In this document: positions 16,401 to 24,441 of the stretch, in pieces
Position numbering within the stretch: the first letter of the stretch is position 1
Layout of the letters: each line of letters begins with the position of its first letter
Assembly (NCBI RefSeq): GCF_005863245.1
Contig: NZ_VBUT01000002.1
Location: 1 to 64,000 of the forward strand
Direction of reading: 5' to 3'
Length of the DNA stretch: 64,000 nt
Source of the DNA: Nocardia cyriacigeorgica
Lineage (GTDB): Bacteria > Actinomycetota > Actinomycetes > Mycobacteriales > Mycobacteriaceae
Notes under the pieces: generated by a model
Seen by the model: the letters and a program-made list of their open reading frames with translations, nothing else
What the model was told of the DNA's origin: nothing
Database searches by the model: none
Translations under genes and position numbers: made by a program

Positions 16401-18959
16401 GGCGGCTGCACCTTCGTCATCGCCGAACGCCGCGGGCTGAGGCTGGTTTCGGCCGCGGTGAGCTTCGACGATCTCGGGTCGGTGCTGGCCGGTCTCGCCG
16501 AACTCGCCGGTGGTGCCGCCTCCATCGAGGCCGACATCTATCTGTCCTGGGAGCGGCAGCCGGAGGACTTCGACGAGATGGCCGCGGCCTTGCAGGAAGT
16601 GCTCAGCGCACAACCGCTGCCGAACCAGGTGCACCGCATCACCGCTACGGTCGCCGGAAGCGGCGGTGCGGTGATGCACCACCACTTCACCTACCGTCCG
16701 TCGGCCACCGGAATGGACGAGGAACGCCTCATCCGTGGTCTGCACCCCTACATCGCCGAGCGGATGCAGCTGAAGCGGCTGCGCAAGTTCGACCTGACGC
16801 GCTTGCCGTCCTCGGACGAAGAGGTGTACCTGTTCCGCTGCGTGGCGAAGGAGAACGCCTCCGACGAGCGGCTCATCGCCTTCACCCAGGTGCGTGACCT
16901 GGCCGCGCTGCGCGAACACGACGGCAGGCTGCTCGCCCTGCCGACCGCGGAGAGCACCCTCGCGGCCTGTGTGGACGGCATCCGGCGCGCGCAGTCGCTG
17001 CGTGGCTCGGGCAACCGGCTGCACACCAACCGCATCGTGATGTACATCTGGCCGCCGCTGGATCTCACCGAGTCGGAGCTGGCGACGATCGTCGAACGCG
17101 TGGAGCCGACCACCGCGGGCGCCGGGCTGGAAGAGATCCTGCTCATCGCGCGCCGCCCCGACCCGGAGACCGGCGAGCTGGTCAAGATCGTCGTGCGGAT
17201 CGGTTTCGACGCTCCCGGCTGGACCCAGGTCACCGTCGGCGAACGGACCGACGACCCGGTCGAGCCGATCGACGAATACCGGCAGAAGGTGCTGCGCGCC
17301 GCGGCCCGCAACACCGTCTACCCGTACGAGCTCACCGGTCTGCTCGGCGACTTCGCCGAGTACGACCTCGACGACAACCACGCGCTCGTTCCGGTCGACC
17401 GGCCCAAGGGCCGCAATACCGCGGCCATCGTCGCCGGTGTGGTCACCTCGCCGACCGAACGGCACCCGCAGGGCGTCACCCGGGTGGTGCTGCTCGGCGA
17501 CCCGACCAAATCGCTCGGCGCGCTGTCGGAGCCGGAATGCCGCCGGGTGATCGCCGCGCTGGATCTGGCCGAGCAGATGCAGGTGCCGCTGGAGTGGTAC
17601 GCCCTGTCCTCGGGTGCGCGGATCTCCATGAAGTCCGGTACCGAGAACATGGACTGGGTGGCGGCCGCGCTCAAGCGCATCGTCGAATTCACCCAGGACG
17701 GCGGTGAGATCAATATCGTCGTCGCCGGCATCAATGTCGGTGCGCAGCCGTACTGGAACGCCGAAGCGACCATGCTCATGCACACCAAGGGCATCCTGGT
17801 GATGACCCCCGATTCGGCGATGGTGCTCACCGGCAAGCAGGCGCTGGACTTCTCCGGCGGTGTGTCGGCCGAGGACAACTTCGGTATCGGCGGATACGAC
17901 CGGGTGATGGGTCCCAACGGTCAGGCGCAGTACTGGGCGCCGAACCTGGCTGCGGCACAGGAAATCCTGATGTCGCACTACGACCACACCTACATCGCAC
18001 CGGGCGAGCAGGCGCCACGACGGGCACCGACCACCGATCCCTTCGATCGCGACATCTCCGGCTACCCGCACACCATGGCCGACAGCGACTTCACCACCGT
18101 CGGCGAGATCTTCTCCACCGCCGCGAACCCGGATCGCAAGAAGCCCTTCGATATCCGCACGGTCATGCGGGCACTGGCGGACCAGGACCACCCGGTGCTG
18201 GAACGGTGGGCCGGCATGGCGGACGCGGAGACGGCCGTCGTGCAGGACGCGCACCTCGGCGGAATCCCGGTGTGCCTGCTCGGCATCGAGTCGCGCAGCA
18301 TCCCGCGGCGCGGCTTCCCGTCCACCGACGGCCCGGACACCTACACCGCGGGCACGCTGTTCCCGCGGTCGTCGAAGAAGGCCGCGCGGGCGATCAACGC
18401 GGCCAGCGGCAACCGTCCGCTGGTGGTGCTGGCGAACCTGTCGGGCTTCGACGGTTCACCGGAGTCGATGCGCAAGCTGCAGCTGGAGTACGGCGCCGAG
18501 ATCGGCCGCGCGATCGTCAACTTCCGTGGCCCGATCGTGTTCTGCGTGATCTCGCGCTATCACGGCGGTGCGTTCGTGGTGTTCTCCAAGGCGCTCAACC
18601 CGAACATGACGGTGCTGGCGCTGGAGGGCTCGTTCGCCTCGGTGCTCGGTGGCGCACCGGCCGCCGCGGCCGTGTTCTCCGGTGAGGTGAACGCGCGCAC
18701 CGCCGCCGATCCGCGCATCCAGGATCTGGAGACGCGCGCCGCCAACTCCTCGGGCACCGACCGCGCCGAGCTGACCGCCGAACTCGATGAGCTGCGGTCC
18801 TCGGTGCGGGCGGAGAAGCTCGGCGATGTGGCAGCGGAGTTCGACAAGGTACACAACATCCACCGCGCCGTCGAGGTGGGTTCGGTGGACGCGGTGATCC
18901 GCGCCGCCGAAATGCGCCCGCGCATCATCGAAGCGATCGAGGCGCGCCTGGGAAGCTGA
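13497..18959 (+). CDS. Single-chain biotin-dependent acyl-CoA carboxylase (BC-BCCP-CT)
   Basis: An 1820-aa protein that joins all activities of an acyl-CoA carboxylase. The biotin carboxylase begins FTRIAIVNRGEAAMRLIHAV, with ATP-grasp at about 115-320 (TAGGGGRGIRKI, EVNTRLQVEHPITE). A biotinyl domain carries ESMKME with Lys621 as attachment site. A long linker leads to the carboxyltransferase, roughly from residue 1240 to the end (TLFPRSSKKAARAINAASGN, GEVNARTAADPRIQD). GTG 13497 has AAGGAG at 13482-13487; GTG 13470 is less likely. Most actinobacteria use separate AccA/AccD subunits, so a fused enzyme is notable, although related fused forms exist. The acyl-CoA substrate is not evident. Confidence 0.88.
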   Translation: MFTRIAIVNRGEAAMRLIHAVRDLAAATAQQIETVALYTDVDRTATFVREADIAYDLGPASARPYLDLKALERALRATKADAAWVGWGFVAEDPAFAELCEQIGVTFIGPSPDAMRKLGDKIGAKLIAEEVGVPVAPWSRGAVESVEAAVAAAAEIGYPLMLKATAGGGGRGIRKINDEAELVDAYERTSQEAARAFGSGVVFLERLVTGARHVEVQVIADGQGTAWALGVRDCSVQRRNQKIIEESASPVLSPEQTAELKASAERLAVAVGYRGAATVEFLYHPGEQLFAFLEVNTRLQVEHPITEYTTGFDLVHAQLHVASGGKLEGEPPAERGHAIEARLNAEDPDRDFAPAPGRIALLDLPAGPGIRVDTGVSEGDTIPADFDSMIAKIIAYGRDREQALGRLRRAVSQTRVIIEGGATNKSFVLDLLDQPEVIDASADTGWIDRVRGEGRLVSQRHSAVALAAAAIEAYEEEERAERHRLLSTASGGRPQVQHESGRPLDLKLRGVGYRVRVARIGAHRFRIGIEAGSDIRTADVDLERFDQHTGQIVVNGIRYRLVLGTHGPVHLVDVDGVTHRVSRDEGGVVRSPAPALVVATPLQVGDEVEAGAPVLVLESMKMETVLRAPFRARLKECSVSVGTQVEAGAPMLRLEPLADAAEAVEATANAPVEIDLPAGPAGTRPQERLVRGQQDMRSLLLGFDVDPHDDRRVIEDYLAARREAIADNRRPLAEELELIEVFADLAELSHNRTFGDDGGQAHVHSAREYFHTYLQSLDVERAGLPESYRTKLARALGHYGVTELDRTPDLEAAVFRIFLAQQRPSDTVMVITTLLREWLGEPVPDAALREPVGLALERLVAATQVRFPVIADLTRGLVYAWYGQPLLRRNRARVYANVRKHLSYLDANPQAPDRAERLAEMVRSTEPLVRLLGQRLERGSADNTVMLEVLTRRYYGNKDLVDVRNQVAGGCTFVIAERRGLRLVSAAVSFDDLGSVLAGLAELAGGAASIEADIYLSWERQPEDFDEMAAALQEVLSAQPLPNQVHRITATVAGSGGAVMHHHFTYRPSATGMDEERLIRGLHPYIAERMQLKRLRKFDLTRLPSSDEEVYLFRCVAKENASDERLIAFTQVRDLAALREHDGRLLALPTAESTLAACVDGIRRAQSLRGSGNRLHTNRIVMYIWPPLDLTESELATIVERVEPTTAGAGLEEILLIARRPDPETGELVKIVVRIGFDAPGWTQVTVGERTDDPVEPIDEYRQKVLRAAARNTVYPYELTGLLGDFAEYDLDDNHALVPVDRPKGRNTAAIVAGVVTSPTERHPQGVTRVVLLGDPTKSLGALSEPECRRVIAALDLAEQMQVPLEWYALSSGARISMKSGTENMDWVAAALKRIVEFTQDGGEINIVVAGINVGAQPYWNAEATMLMHTKGILVMTPDSAMVLTGKQALDFSGGVSAEDNFGIGGYDRVMGPNGQAQYWAPNLAAAQEILMSHYDHTYIAPGEQAPRRAPTTDPFDRDISGYPHTMADSDFTTVGEIFSTAANPDRKKPFDIRTVMRALADQDHPVLERWAGMADAETAVVQDAHLGGIPVCLLGIESRSIPRRGFPSTDGPDTYTAGTLFPRSSKKAARAINAASGNRPLVVLANLSGFDGSPESMRKLQLEYGAEIGRAIVNFRGPIVFCVISRYHGGAFVVFSKALNPNMTVLALEGSFASVLGGAPAAAAVFSGEVNARTAADPRIQDLETRAANSSGTDRAELTAELDELRSSVRAEKLGDVAAEFDKVHNIHRAVEVGSVDAVIRAAEMRPRIIEAIEARLGS

Positions 18960-18998
18960 TCGGACCGGCCGCTGATCGGCGGCCGGGCCGAGCGGACC

Positions 18999-19034
18999 GA
19001 CGGTGGTCAGGCCGAAGCGGGCCTGACCACCGTC
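18999..19034 (+). terminator. Terminator after the carboxylase gene
   Basis: GACGGTGGTCAGGCC and GGCCTGACCACCGTC form a perfect 15-bp stem with a 6-nt loop, 40 bp past the stop. No other gene or signal is convincing between 18960 and 19313. Confidence 0.85.
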
Positions 19035-19313
19035 GTCGTTTCCAGGCACGACGGCGACCGCCGGCTGCGCCGACACTCGTTGCGCGGCCCGTGCGGGGTC
19101 GTGATGCCGCGCTACCGACGCACCACGGCAGCAGCCTGCGGGCGCAAGCACGAACTCACGCGGGCAGGGTTTCGCGTCCGGATGCGGCGCCGCACCGGGT
19201 CGCTGCCTGTGATAGCCGCCTCGGCCCAGCTGGTCGCGGCCACGCGGACGAATTCCGTGCCCTCGGGCGTGGTCGGGAAGGTCAAGCCCCTCGTTCGGAT
19301 CGACCGTCGGAGG

Positions 19314-19625
19314 TCAGGCTGCGTCGTGCTTCTCGAATCGGGCAACGAACCGCATCTCGAGTGCGTGCGCCAGCCGTTCGAGCATTCCGATCGTGGGTGT
19401 ACCGCCTCCGGCCTCGAGCCGCGAGACATCGGGCTGACGCAATCCCGCGCGTTCCGCAACCGCGGTCTGGGTCAAGCCCAATTCCAGCCTGCGTTCGCGA
19501 ATGGCGTTGGCGAACTCGATTGCCAACCTCGCCTCTTCGCGTCCTGCGTCGTACTCGACGGCGTTGAACCCGGGGCGTTCGACTCGCTCACGACGCAGGT
19601 CATCCATGGACGTGTGATCAGCCAT
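19314..19625 (-). CDS. XRE-family antitoxin (HigA-like)
   Basis: The 103-aa protein has an HTH of the Cro/C1 type in its second half (RRLELGLTQTAVAERAGLRQ, PDVSRLEAGGGTPTIGMLER). The N-terminal half probably contacts the toxin. ATG 19625 overlaps the toxin stop by one base (TGATG), so translation is coupled. The order toxin then antitoxin is that of higBA systems. It probably neutralises the upstream RelE/HigB-like toxin and represses the operon at the palindrome at 19986-20023 (inference). Confidence 0.88.
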   Translation of the reverse strand: MADHTSMDDLRRERVERPGFNAVEYDAGREEARLAIEFANAIRERRLELGLTQTAVAERAGLRQPDVSRLEAGGGTPTIGMLERLAHALEMRFVARFEKHDAA

Positions 19626-19990
19626 CACCAGTCACCTTCTCTCTCGAAACTGATTCGGGCATGGTCGTGCTCGGCTTCGCATACCTTGCGGAGCGCCTTC
19701 GCACGCTCTACTTCCATGACCTCCCGCATCCGAGTCTTGCGGAAAACCGTCAATAGGATTACTCGACGGCCGGGTGCGAGCCAGTATGTGATGCGCATCT
19801 CCCGCGGATGTAAGTGGAACCGCAGTTCGCGAACATGGTCGCCAAGGTTGCGCGACCACGGTTCGCCGAGCGTAGCCGCGTGCTCGGCCAGCATGCCTAC
19901 GTATTCGTCGACGCGACCGAAATCTCGATCAGAAAGCGAGCGCAGCCAGTCGGCGACCTCGGGTTCGATCTCGACCGAATACAAAGACAT
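19625..19990 (-). CDS. RelE/HigB-type toxin (Gp49-like)
   Basis: The 121-aa protein shows the RelE/HigB pattern: MSLYSVEIEPEVADWLRSLS, then GEPWSRNLGDHVRELRF, then REMRITYWLAPGRRVILLTV, FRKTRM and a basic helical tail. Such toxins cleave mRNA on the ribosome. I chose ATG 19990 because the extension above it starts only with TTG and runs through the palindrome. The start codon lies inside the right end of a 38-bp perfect palindrome, so the mRNA may be leaderless or its start occluded. Confidence 0.87.
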   Translation of the reverse strand: MSLYSVEIEPEVADWLRSLSDRDFGRVDEYVGMLAEHAATLGEPWSRNLGDHVRELRFHLHPREMRITYWLAPGRRVILLTVFRKTRMREVMEVERAKALRKVCEAEHDHARISFEREGDW

Positions 19991-20023
19991 AGCATCAATC
20001 CTATATAGGATTGATGCTATGTC
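19986..20023. promoter_or_regulatory. Perfect 38-bp palindrome at the toxin-antitoxin promoter
   Basis: Positions 19986-20004 and 20005-20023 are exact reverse complements. The core half is AGCATCAATCCTAT, meeting at a central TATATA. The toxin start codon (19990-19988) lies within it. An AT-rich -10-like TATA at the centre places it over the promoter, so it is probably the autoregulatory operator for the HigA-like antitoxin. Confidence 0.85.
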
Positions 20024-20088
20024 CAATGCCTGCGCATTTCAGGTATTCGTGCTCGGACTCGCCCGGTGTGACGATCCTGTCGGCCTGG

Positions 20089-21420
20089 TCAGTCGAAACT
20101 GCAGCCCGACACGGGTTTCCCGGCGAGGCGATCGAGCAGGTAGGTGATCGCGTTGTCGGGTCCGAAGCCGTCGATGATCTCGGGCCCGAAGTGATTGCCG
20201 AAGGTGGTGCCAGGAGCGATGGGCGGTAGGTCGTTGGTGCGGAAGGTGACTGTCGCGCCCTTGGCGCACCAGTCCTGTGCCAGTTGGCGGCCCTGCTCGT
20301 AGGGGACGGTGTCGTCGTTGCGGCCGTGGGTGATGAAGACCGGGCTGGTGGGGGTGAGGCTGCCGATGCGCTGCTCGCGCAGGATACGGTCGGCCGCGGG
20401 TAGCTCGCGCAGGTGGTCGAGCAGCGGCCTGCCGTCGACGGTCATATCGGCGGTCCTGGTGAACGGGTGCGTGGCGATGATGTCGGCGATGCATTTGGTG
20501 CGCACGCTGTCGAGCAGGGCGCGACCGGCCGGTGTGGTGAGTTCGTCGACGATCGTGCGCAGTTCGGGGTAGCGATCGGTGAAACCATTGATCGCGAACC
20601 CGATGGCGGCGCCGATCAGATTGCCGTCGATCTGACCGACCACCTGCATCAGATCGGCCGTCGGCGCACCGGCCCACGTGCCCTTCAGGTTCAGCTCGGG
20701 CGCATAGCTCGGCTGCATTTCCGCGGCCGCCGCGGCCGCTCCACCGCCCTGCGAGTAGCCCCAGATGGCAAGCGGCGTCGCGGATCCGCTGCCGGCCAGG
20801 GTGTTGGCGGCGCGGGCGGCGTCGAGCACGGCGTGCGCCTGTTCGATCCGGTTGGCGTAGGTGTGCACGCCCGGCGTGCCGAGCCCGATGTAATCGGTGA
20901 CGAATACCCGCGCCCCCAGCGCATTCCACGCCGCGGCCGACATCGATTCCTGATTCGCCGACAGCGACACCGGGTCAGTGCTGACGTGCATCCCGGTGCT
21001 GAAGGCCAGCGACAGCGCGCACTGATCGCCCTGCCCGACGGTGCCGGGCGCAATGACGATGGTCGGACGTTCGCCCGCGCCGCGCCACGGCTGGGTCGCG
21101 TCGATGAAGGTTCCGGTGACGGGCACCGGGACATCGTCCTGGGTGCGCGAGCTGAACATGACCCGCTGCGCCCGCACCGGCCAGCCCTCGGTGCCCGGCG
21201 TCATCAGCAACAGCGGCATCGGCTCGGTCTTGACGATCGCGCCACGCTCGGCGGGAATGTCGGCCGGTGGTGTGTAGAAGTCGGGCACGGCGGGGGCGGT
21301 CGCGGCGGTGTAGATGCCCGCCGCGGCGCTCAGGCAGGCGATCACGCCCGCGGTGATGGTCTGCCTGATGCGTCCGTATCGTCGACGAGCCGGGTGCCGG
21401 CCGTGGTGCTGTGGCTGCAT
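20089..21420 (-). CDS. Secreted LIP-family lipase
   Basis: The 443-aa protein has an N-terminal membrane or signal segment (ITAGVIACLSAAAGIYTAAT). The alpha/beta-hydrolase core has the nucleophile motif GYSQGG, an Asp in HGRNDDTVPYEQGR and a late His in GNHFGPE. It belongs to the secretory lipase family that includes Candida-type LIP enzymes and many Nocardia paralogues, and probably hydrolyses extracellular acylglycerols or esters. ATG 21420 follows AAAGAAGA. It is divergent from the TetR gene at 21662, with two GGTAAC-N3-GTTACC operators between them. Confidence 0.88.
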   Translation of the reverse strand: MQPQHHGRHPARRRYGRIRQTITAGVIACLSAAAGIYTAATAPAVPDFYTPPADIPAERGAIVKTEPMPLLLMTPGTEGWPVRAQRVMFSSRTQDDVPVPVTGTFIDATQPWRGAGERPTIVIAPGTVGQGDQCALSLAFSTGMHVSTDPVSLSANQESMSAAAWNALGARVFVTDYIGLGTPGVHTYANRIEQAHAVLDAARAANTLAGSGSATPLAIWGYSQGGGAAAAAAEMQPSYAPELNLKGTWAGAPTADLMQVVGQIDGNLIGAAIGFAINGFTDRYPELRTIVDELTTPAGRALLDSVRTKCIADIIATHPFTRTADMTVDGRPLLDHLRELPAADRILREQRIGSLTPTSPVFITHGRNDDTVPYEQGRQLAQDWCAKGATVTFRTNDLPPIAPGTTFGNHFGPEIIDGFGPDNAITYLLDRLAGKPVSGCSFD

Positions 21421-21599
21421 GGGTCTTCTTTCTGAGGCAGGCGCCCTCGGCTGCCTGCGCGATAGCCTGAACCGCTGGGTCGCGGTGCGGCGTCGCGGAT
21501 TTCGGCGAGTGGTGGGCCGATCCCCCCGGCGACGCGCAGTGGATCGCCGCGCCCATCGGCCCATGTCGCGGGTCCGGGATGTGGTGCGGCTCACGAGAG

Positions 21600-21636
21600 G
21601 GTAACACGGTTACCCACGACTGGTAACCCCGTTACC
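21600..21636. promoter_or_regulatory. Twin TetR operators GGTAAC-N3-GTTACC
   Basis: GGTAACACGGTTACC (21600-21614) and GGTAACCCCGTTACC (21622-21636) are two perfect 6-3-6 inverted repeats with starts 22 bp apart, about two helical turns. A further half site GTTAC follows near 21647. They lie between the divergent lipase and TetR genes, the last one 25 bp before the TetR start, so the TetR protein probably binds as two dimers on one DNA face. Confidence 0.8.
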
Positions 21637-21661
21637 ATCCGTCCGGGTTACTGTCACCAAG

Positions 21662-22270
21662 GTGGGTAGCGGGCGAGAAGCCGAGATATCGGCACAGATC
21701 ATCGCGGTCGTGCTCGACGTGCTCGAGTCCGACGGATACGACGCGGTGCAACTGCGGCTCATCGCCCGTCGCGCGCACGTCTCGCTCGCGACCGTCTACA
21801 AACTCTTCCCGACCCGCGACGAGCTGATCGTCTCGGCGGTCGAGCGGTGGATGGCCGAGAACACCTATAAGGAAATGACGCCACTGCCCGCCGACGTCAC
21901 CGTCCGCGACGGGCTGACGATGGTGCTGCGCACGGTCTTCGAGCCGTGGGAGCGCAACCCCAGAATGCTCGAGGCCTACCACCGCGCCCGCCTCGGCCCC
22001 GGCGGCCAGCGCCTCGACACCCAGGGTTTCAACGCGGTGCTGCCGATCGCGCTCGGTCTGCTCAGCGATCTCGACCCGATCTACGCCGAGGACGTCGCGC
22101 TGATCATGACCAATATGACGTTGGCGCTGATCGGCGCGTTCGCCATCGGGTCGATCGCGATCACCGACATCCTGCCCACCCTCGAACGCACCATCTACCG
22201 GTTGACCGCCGACAACGAAAGCGCGGCCCTCGGCCGGAAATCCCCCGCGCACCACGGTGAGGGCGCCTGA
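21662..22270 (+). CDS. TetR/AcrR family transcriptional regulator
   Basis: The 202-aa protein starts at GTG 21662. The HTH spans about residues 6-52 (ISAQIIAVVLDVLESDGYDA, RAHVSLATVYKLFPTRDELI). The helical C-terminal part contains EPWERNPRMLEAYHRARLGP, resembling regulators of lipid metabolism of the KstR type. Its operators lie just upstream, so autoregulation and control of the divergent secreted lipase are likely. Ligand unknown. Confidence 0.88.
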   Translation: MGSGREAEISAQIIAVVLDVLESDGYDAVQLRLIARRAHVSLATVYKLFPTRDELIVSAVERWMAENTYKEMTPLPADVTVRDGLTMVLRTVFEPWERNPRMLEAYHRARLGPGGQRLDTQGFNAVLPIALGLLSDLDPIYAEDVALIMTNMTLALIGAFAIGSIAITDILPTLERTIYRLTADNESAALGRKSPAHHGEGA

Positions 22271-22417
22271 TCCGAGATCAGTAACGATTCGATGGAGAAC
22301 CCTCGCCCGGATGGAACAGCCCGACCCAGCTGGCAAACTCGAGGAGTGAATTCGGCACTGCGCACACGGACGGGCACCGTCACCGAACCCGCGGCGGCGC
22401 GGGGAGTAGGAGCGGGC

Positions 22418-23038
22418 ATGCTGCGATGGGGGTGGCGGCTGGTCGCTGGGGTGGTGCTGGTGGGAACGGTGCTGGTGTTCGGCACGGCGTTCCGGGTGTG
22501 GCAGGTGGCGCGGATCGACGATTACCGCAAGGCCGACGCCATCGTGGTGCTCGGCGCCGCCCAGTATTCCGGCACACCGTCGTCGGTGTTCGAGGCCAGG
22601 CTCGATCAGGCCTACGACCTGTTCGAGGCCGGGGTCGCACCGCGGGTGATCACCGTCGGCGGAAAACAGGAGGGGGATCTGTATACCGAGGCCGCATCGG
22701 GGAAGAACTACCTGATGGACCGAGGCATACCCGCCGACCGGATCCTCGCCGTGGAGACCGGATCGGACACCCTGCGCAGCGTCGAAGCCGTCGCCACCGC
22801 CATGCGCGCCCGCGACATGTCGTCGGCGGTGCTCGTCAGCGACCCGTGGCATTCGCTGCGCACCCGCACCATGGCCCGCGACGCCGGCCTGGACGCCTGG
22901 ACCGCGCCCACCCGCACCGGCCCCGCCGTCTACACCAGGGAATCGCAGGCTCACGGCATCTTCCGGGAGACGTTCGCGCTGCTGTGGTATCAGCTCACCC
23001 ACTTCTCCGCCGACTTCAGCTACACCGCGGGGCAGTGA
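22418..23038 (+). CDS. YdcF family (DUF218) membrane-anchored protein
   Basis: The 206-aa protein has one N-terminal membrane helix ([20 protein letters not shown]) and a DUF218 domain: [62 protein letters not shown]. Family members include SanA and ElyC, linked to cell-envelope integrity; the biochemical role is not settled. ATG 22418 has GGAG at good spacing and starts just before the helix; ATG 22292 or GTG 22346 are alternatives. It ends 1 bp before dgt. Confidence 0.82.
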   Translation: MLRWGWRLVAGVVLVGTVLVFGTAFRVWQVARIDDYRKADAIVVLGAAQYSGTPSSVFEARLDQAYDLFEAGVAPRVITVGGKQEGDLYTEAASGKNYLMDRGIPADRILAVETGSDTLRSVEAVATAMRARDMSSAVLVSDPWHSLRTRTMARDAGLDAWTAPTRTGPAVYTRESQAHGIFRETFALLWYQLTHFSADFSYTAGQ

Positions 23039-23039
23039 C

Positions 23040-24293
23040 ATGAGTGCCGACGGCTACAGCGCGCACGACCGCGAACGCCTGGTCCTGGAGGGCCCGAAAA
23101 CCGCCGGCCTCACCAGCGACGGCAACGGCCATCGCAGCGACTTCTCCCGCGACCGCGCCCGCGTCCTGCATTCGGCCGCGCTGCGCAGGCTGGCCGACAA
23201 AACCCAGGTCATGGGCCCACGCGACGGTGACACCCCGCGCACCCGGCTCACCCATTCGATCGAGGTGGCCCAGATCGGCCGCGGCATCGCCGACGGCCTC
23301 GGCTGCGACCCCGACCTGGTCGATCTGGCCGGGCTGGCCCACGACATCGGCCATCCGCCCTACGGCCACAACGGCGAGCAGGCCCTCGACATCTGGGCAG
23401 ACCGGTACGGCGGATTCGAGGGCAACGCCCAGAACCTGCGCATCCTCACCCGCCTCGAACCCAAGGTGCTCGAGGCCGACGGCACCAGCGCGGGCCTCAA
23501 CCTCACCAGGGCTGCGCTCGACGCCGCCATCAAATACCCCTGGCAGCGCACCGGTTCCGGCACCAAGTTCGGCGCCTACGACATCGACGCCGACCGGCTG
23601 GCATGGGTCCGCAAGGGCGCTCCGCCGCGCCGTCAGACCCTGGAATGCCAGATCATGGACTGGTCCGACGACGTCGCCTATTCGGTGCACGACGTCGAGG
23701 ACGGCATCATCGCCGGGCGCATCGACCTGCGCGCGCTGGCCGACCGGGTCGAGCAGCGCGCGCTCGCCGAGATGGGTCATGTGCATCACCGGTCGCTGTC
23801 GGTCGACGATCTGGTGGCCGCGGCGCAGCGGCTCTCGGAGCTGCCGGTGGTGCGCCGGGTGTTCACCTACGACGGCTCGCTCACCGATTCGGTCGCGTTG
23901 AAGCGGCTGACCAGTGAACTCGTCGGCCGGTTCGCCACCGCGGCGGTGGTCGACACCCGCCGCGTCGCCGGGCCGGGGCCGCTCACCCGATACGCCGCCG
24001 ACCTGGAGATTTCGCCGATCGTGGCCGCCGAAGTCGCCATCCTCAAAACGGTGGCGCTGCGCTACGTCATGTCCGATCCCGATCACAAACTGCGGCAGGC
24101 CGCTCAGCGCGACCGCATCACCGCCGTCGCCGAGAGCCTGCTGGCGGACGCGCCGGCCGGTCTCGATCCGCTGCTGCTGCCGTGGTGGGACGCCGCCGCC
24201 GACGACACCGGGCGGGTGCGGGTGATCGTCGACCAGATCGCCTCCTACACCGAGAGCCGTTTGGAGCGGATCGCCGCCCGGCTCGGGCAGTGA
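23040..24293 (+). CDS. dgt: Deoxyguanosinetriphosphate triphosphohydrolase-like protein
   Basis: An HD-domain dNTP triphosphohydrolase, producing deoxynucleoside and tripolyphosphate. The 417-aa protein has [20 protein letters not shown], then [15 protein letters not shown] (first His), then [18 protein letters not shown] (HD pair), and a later metal Asp in [17 protein letters not shown]. Length fits the type 2 subfamily. Together with dnaG downstream it repeats the conserved actinobacterial dgt-dnaG order. Confidence 0.95.
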   Translation: MSADGYSAHDRERLVLEGPKTAGLTSDGNGHRSDFSRDRARVLHSAALRRLADKTQVMGPRDGDTPRTRLTHSIEVAQIGRGIADGLGCDPDLVDLAGLAHDIGHPPYGHNGEQALDIWADRYGGFEGNAQNLRILTRLEPKVLEADGTSAGLNLTRAALDAAIKYPWQRTGSGTKFGAYDIDADRLAWVRKGAPPRRQTLECQIMDWSDDVAYSVHDVEDGIIAGRIDLRALADRVEQRALAEMGHVHHRSLSVDDLVAAAQRLSELPVVRRVFTYDGSLTDSVALKRLTSELVGRFATAAVVDTRRVAGPGPLTRYAADLEISPIVAAEVAILKTVALRYVMSDPDHKLRQAAQRDRITAVAESLLADAPAGLDPLLLPWWDAAADDTGRVRVIVDQIASYTESRLERIAARLGQ

Positions 24294-24441
24294 GGGTGCG
24301 GCCATTGCGCTGCTCCACTCGGCTCGCGCACAGCTCGGCCCGTCTCGAACGGTGCGAGTGCTGATCGCGACCCGCCCGAGGCCGGTGAGAGCAGCGACGG
24401 CTCCGCGGCCCGGGTCCGGCGCCGCCCGCTAGACTTCAACA

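Noticed and set aside
13323..18254. A 1643-codon open frame on the minus strand
   Set aside because: It is antisense to the carboxylase gene, has low-complexity Arg/Gly/His-rich sequence and no known domain; a by-product of GC-rich codon bias.
19080..20147. A 355-codon plus-strand frame
   Set aside because: It covers the toxin-antitoxin pair in antisense and has no family resemblance.
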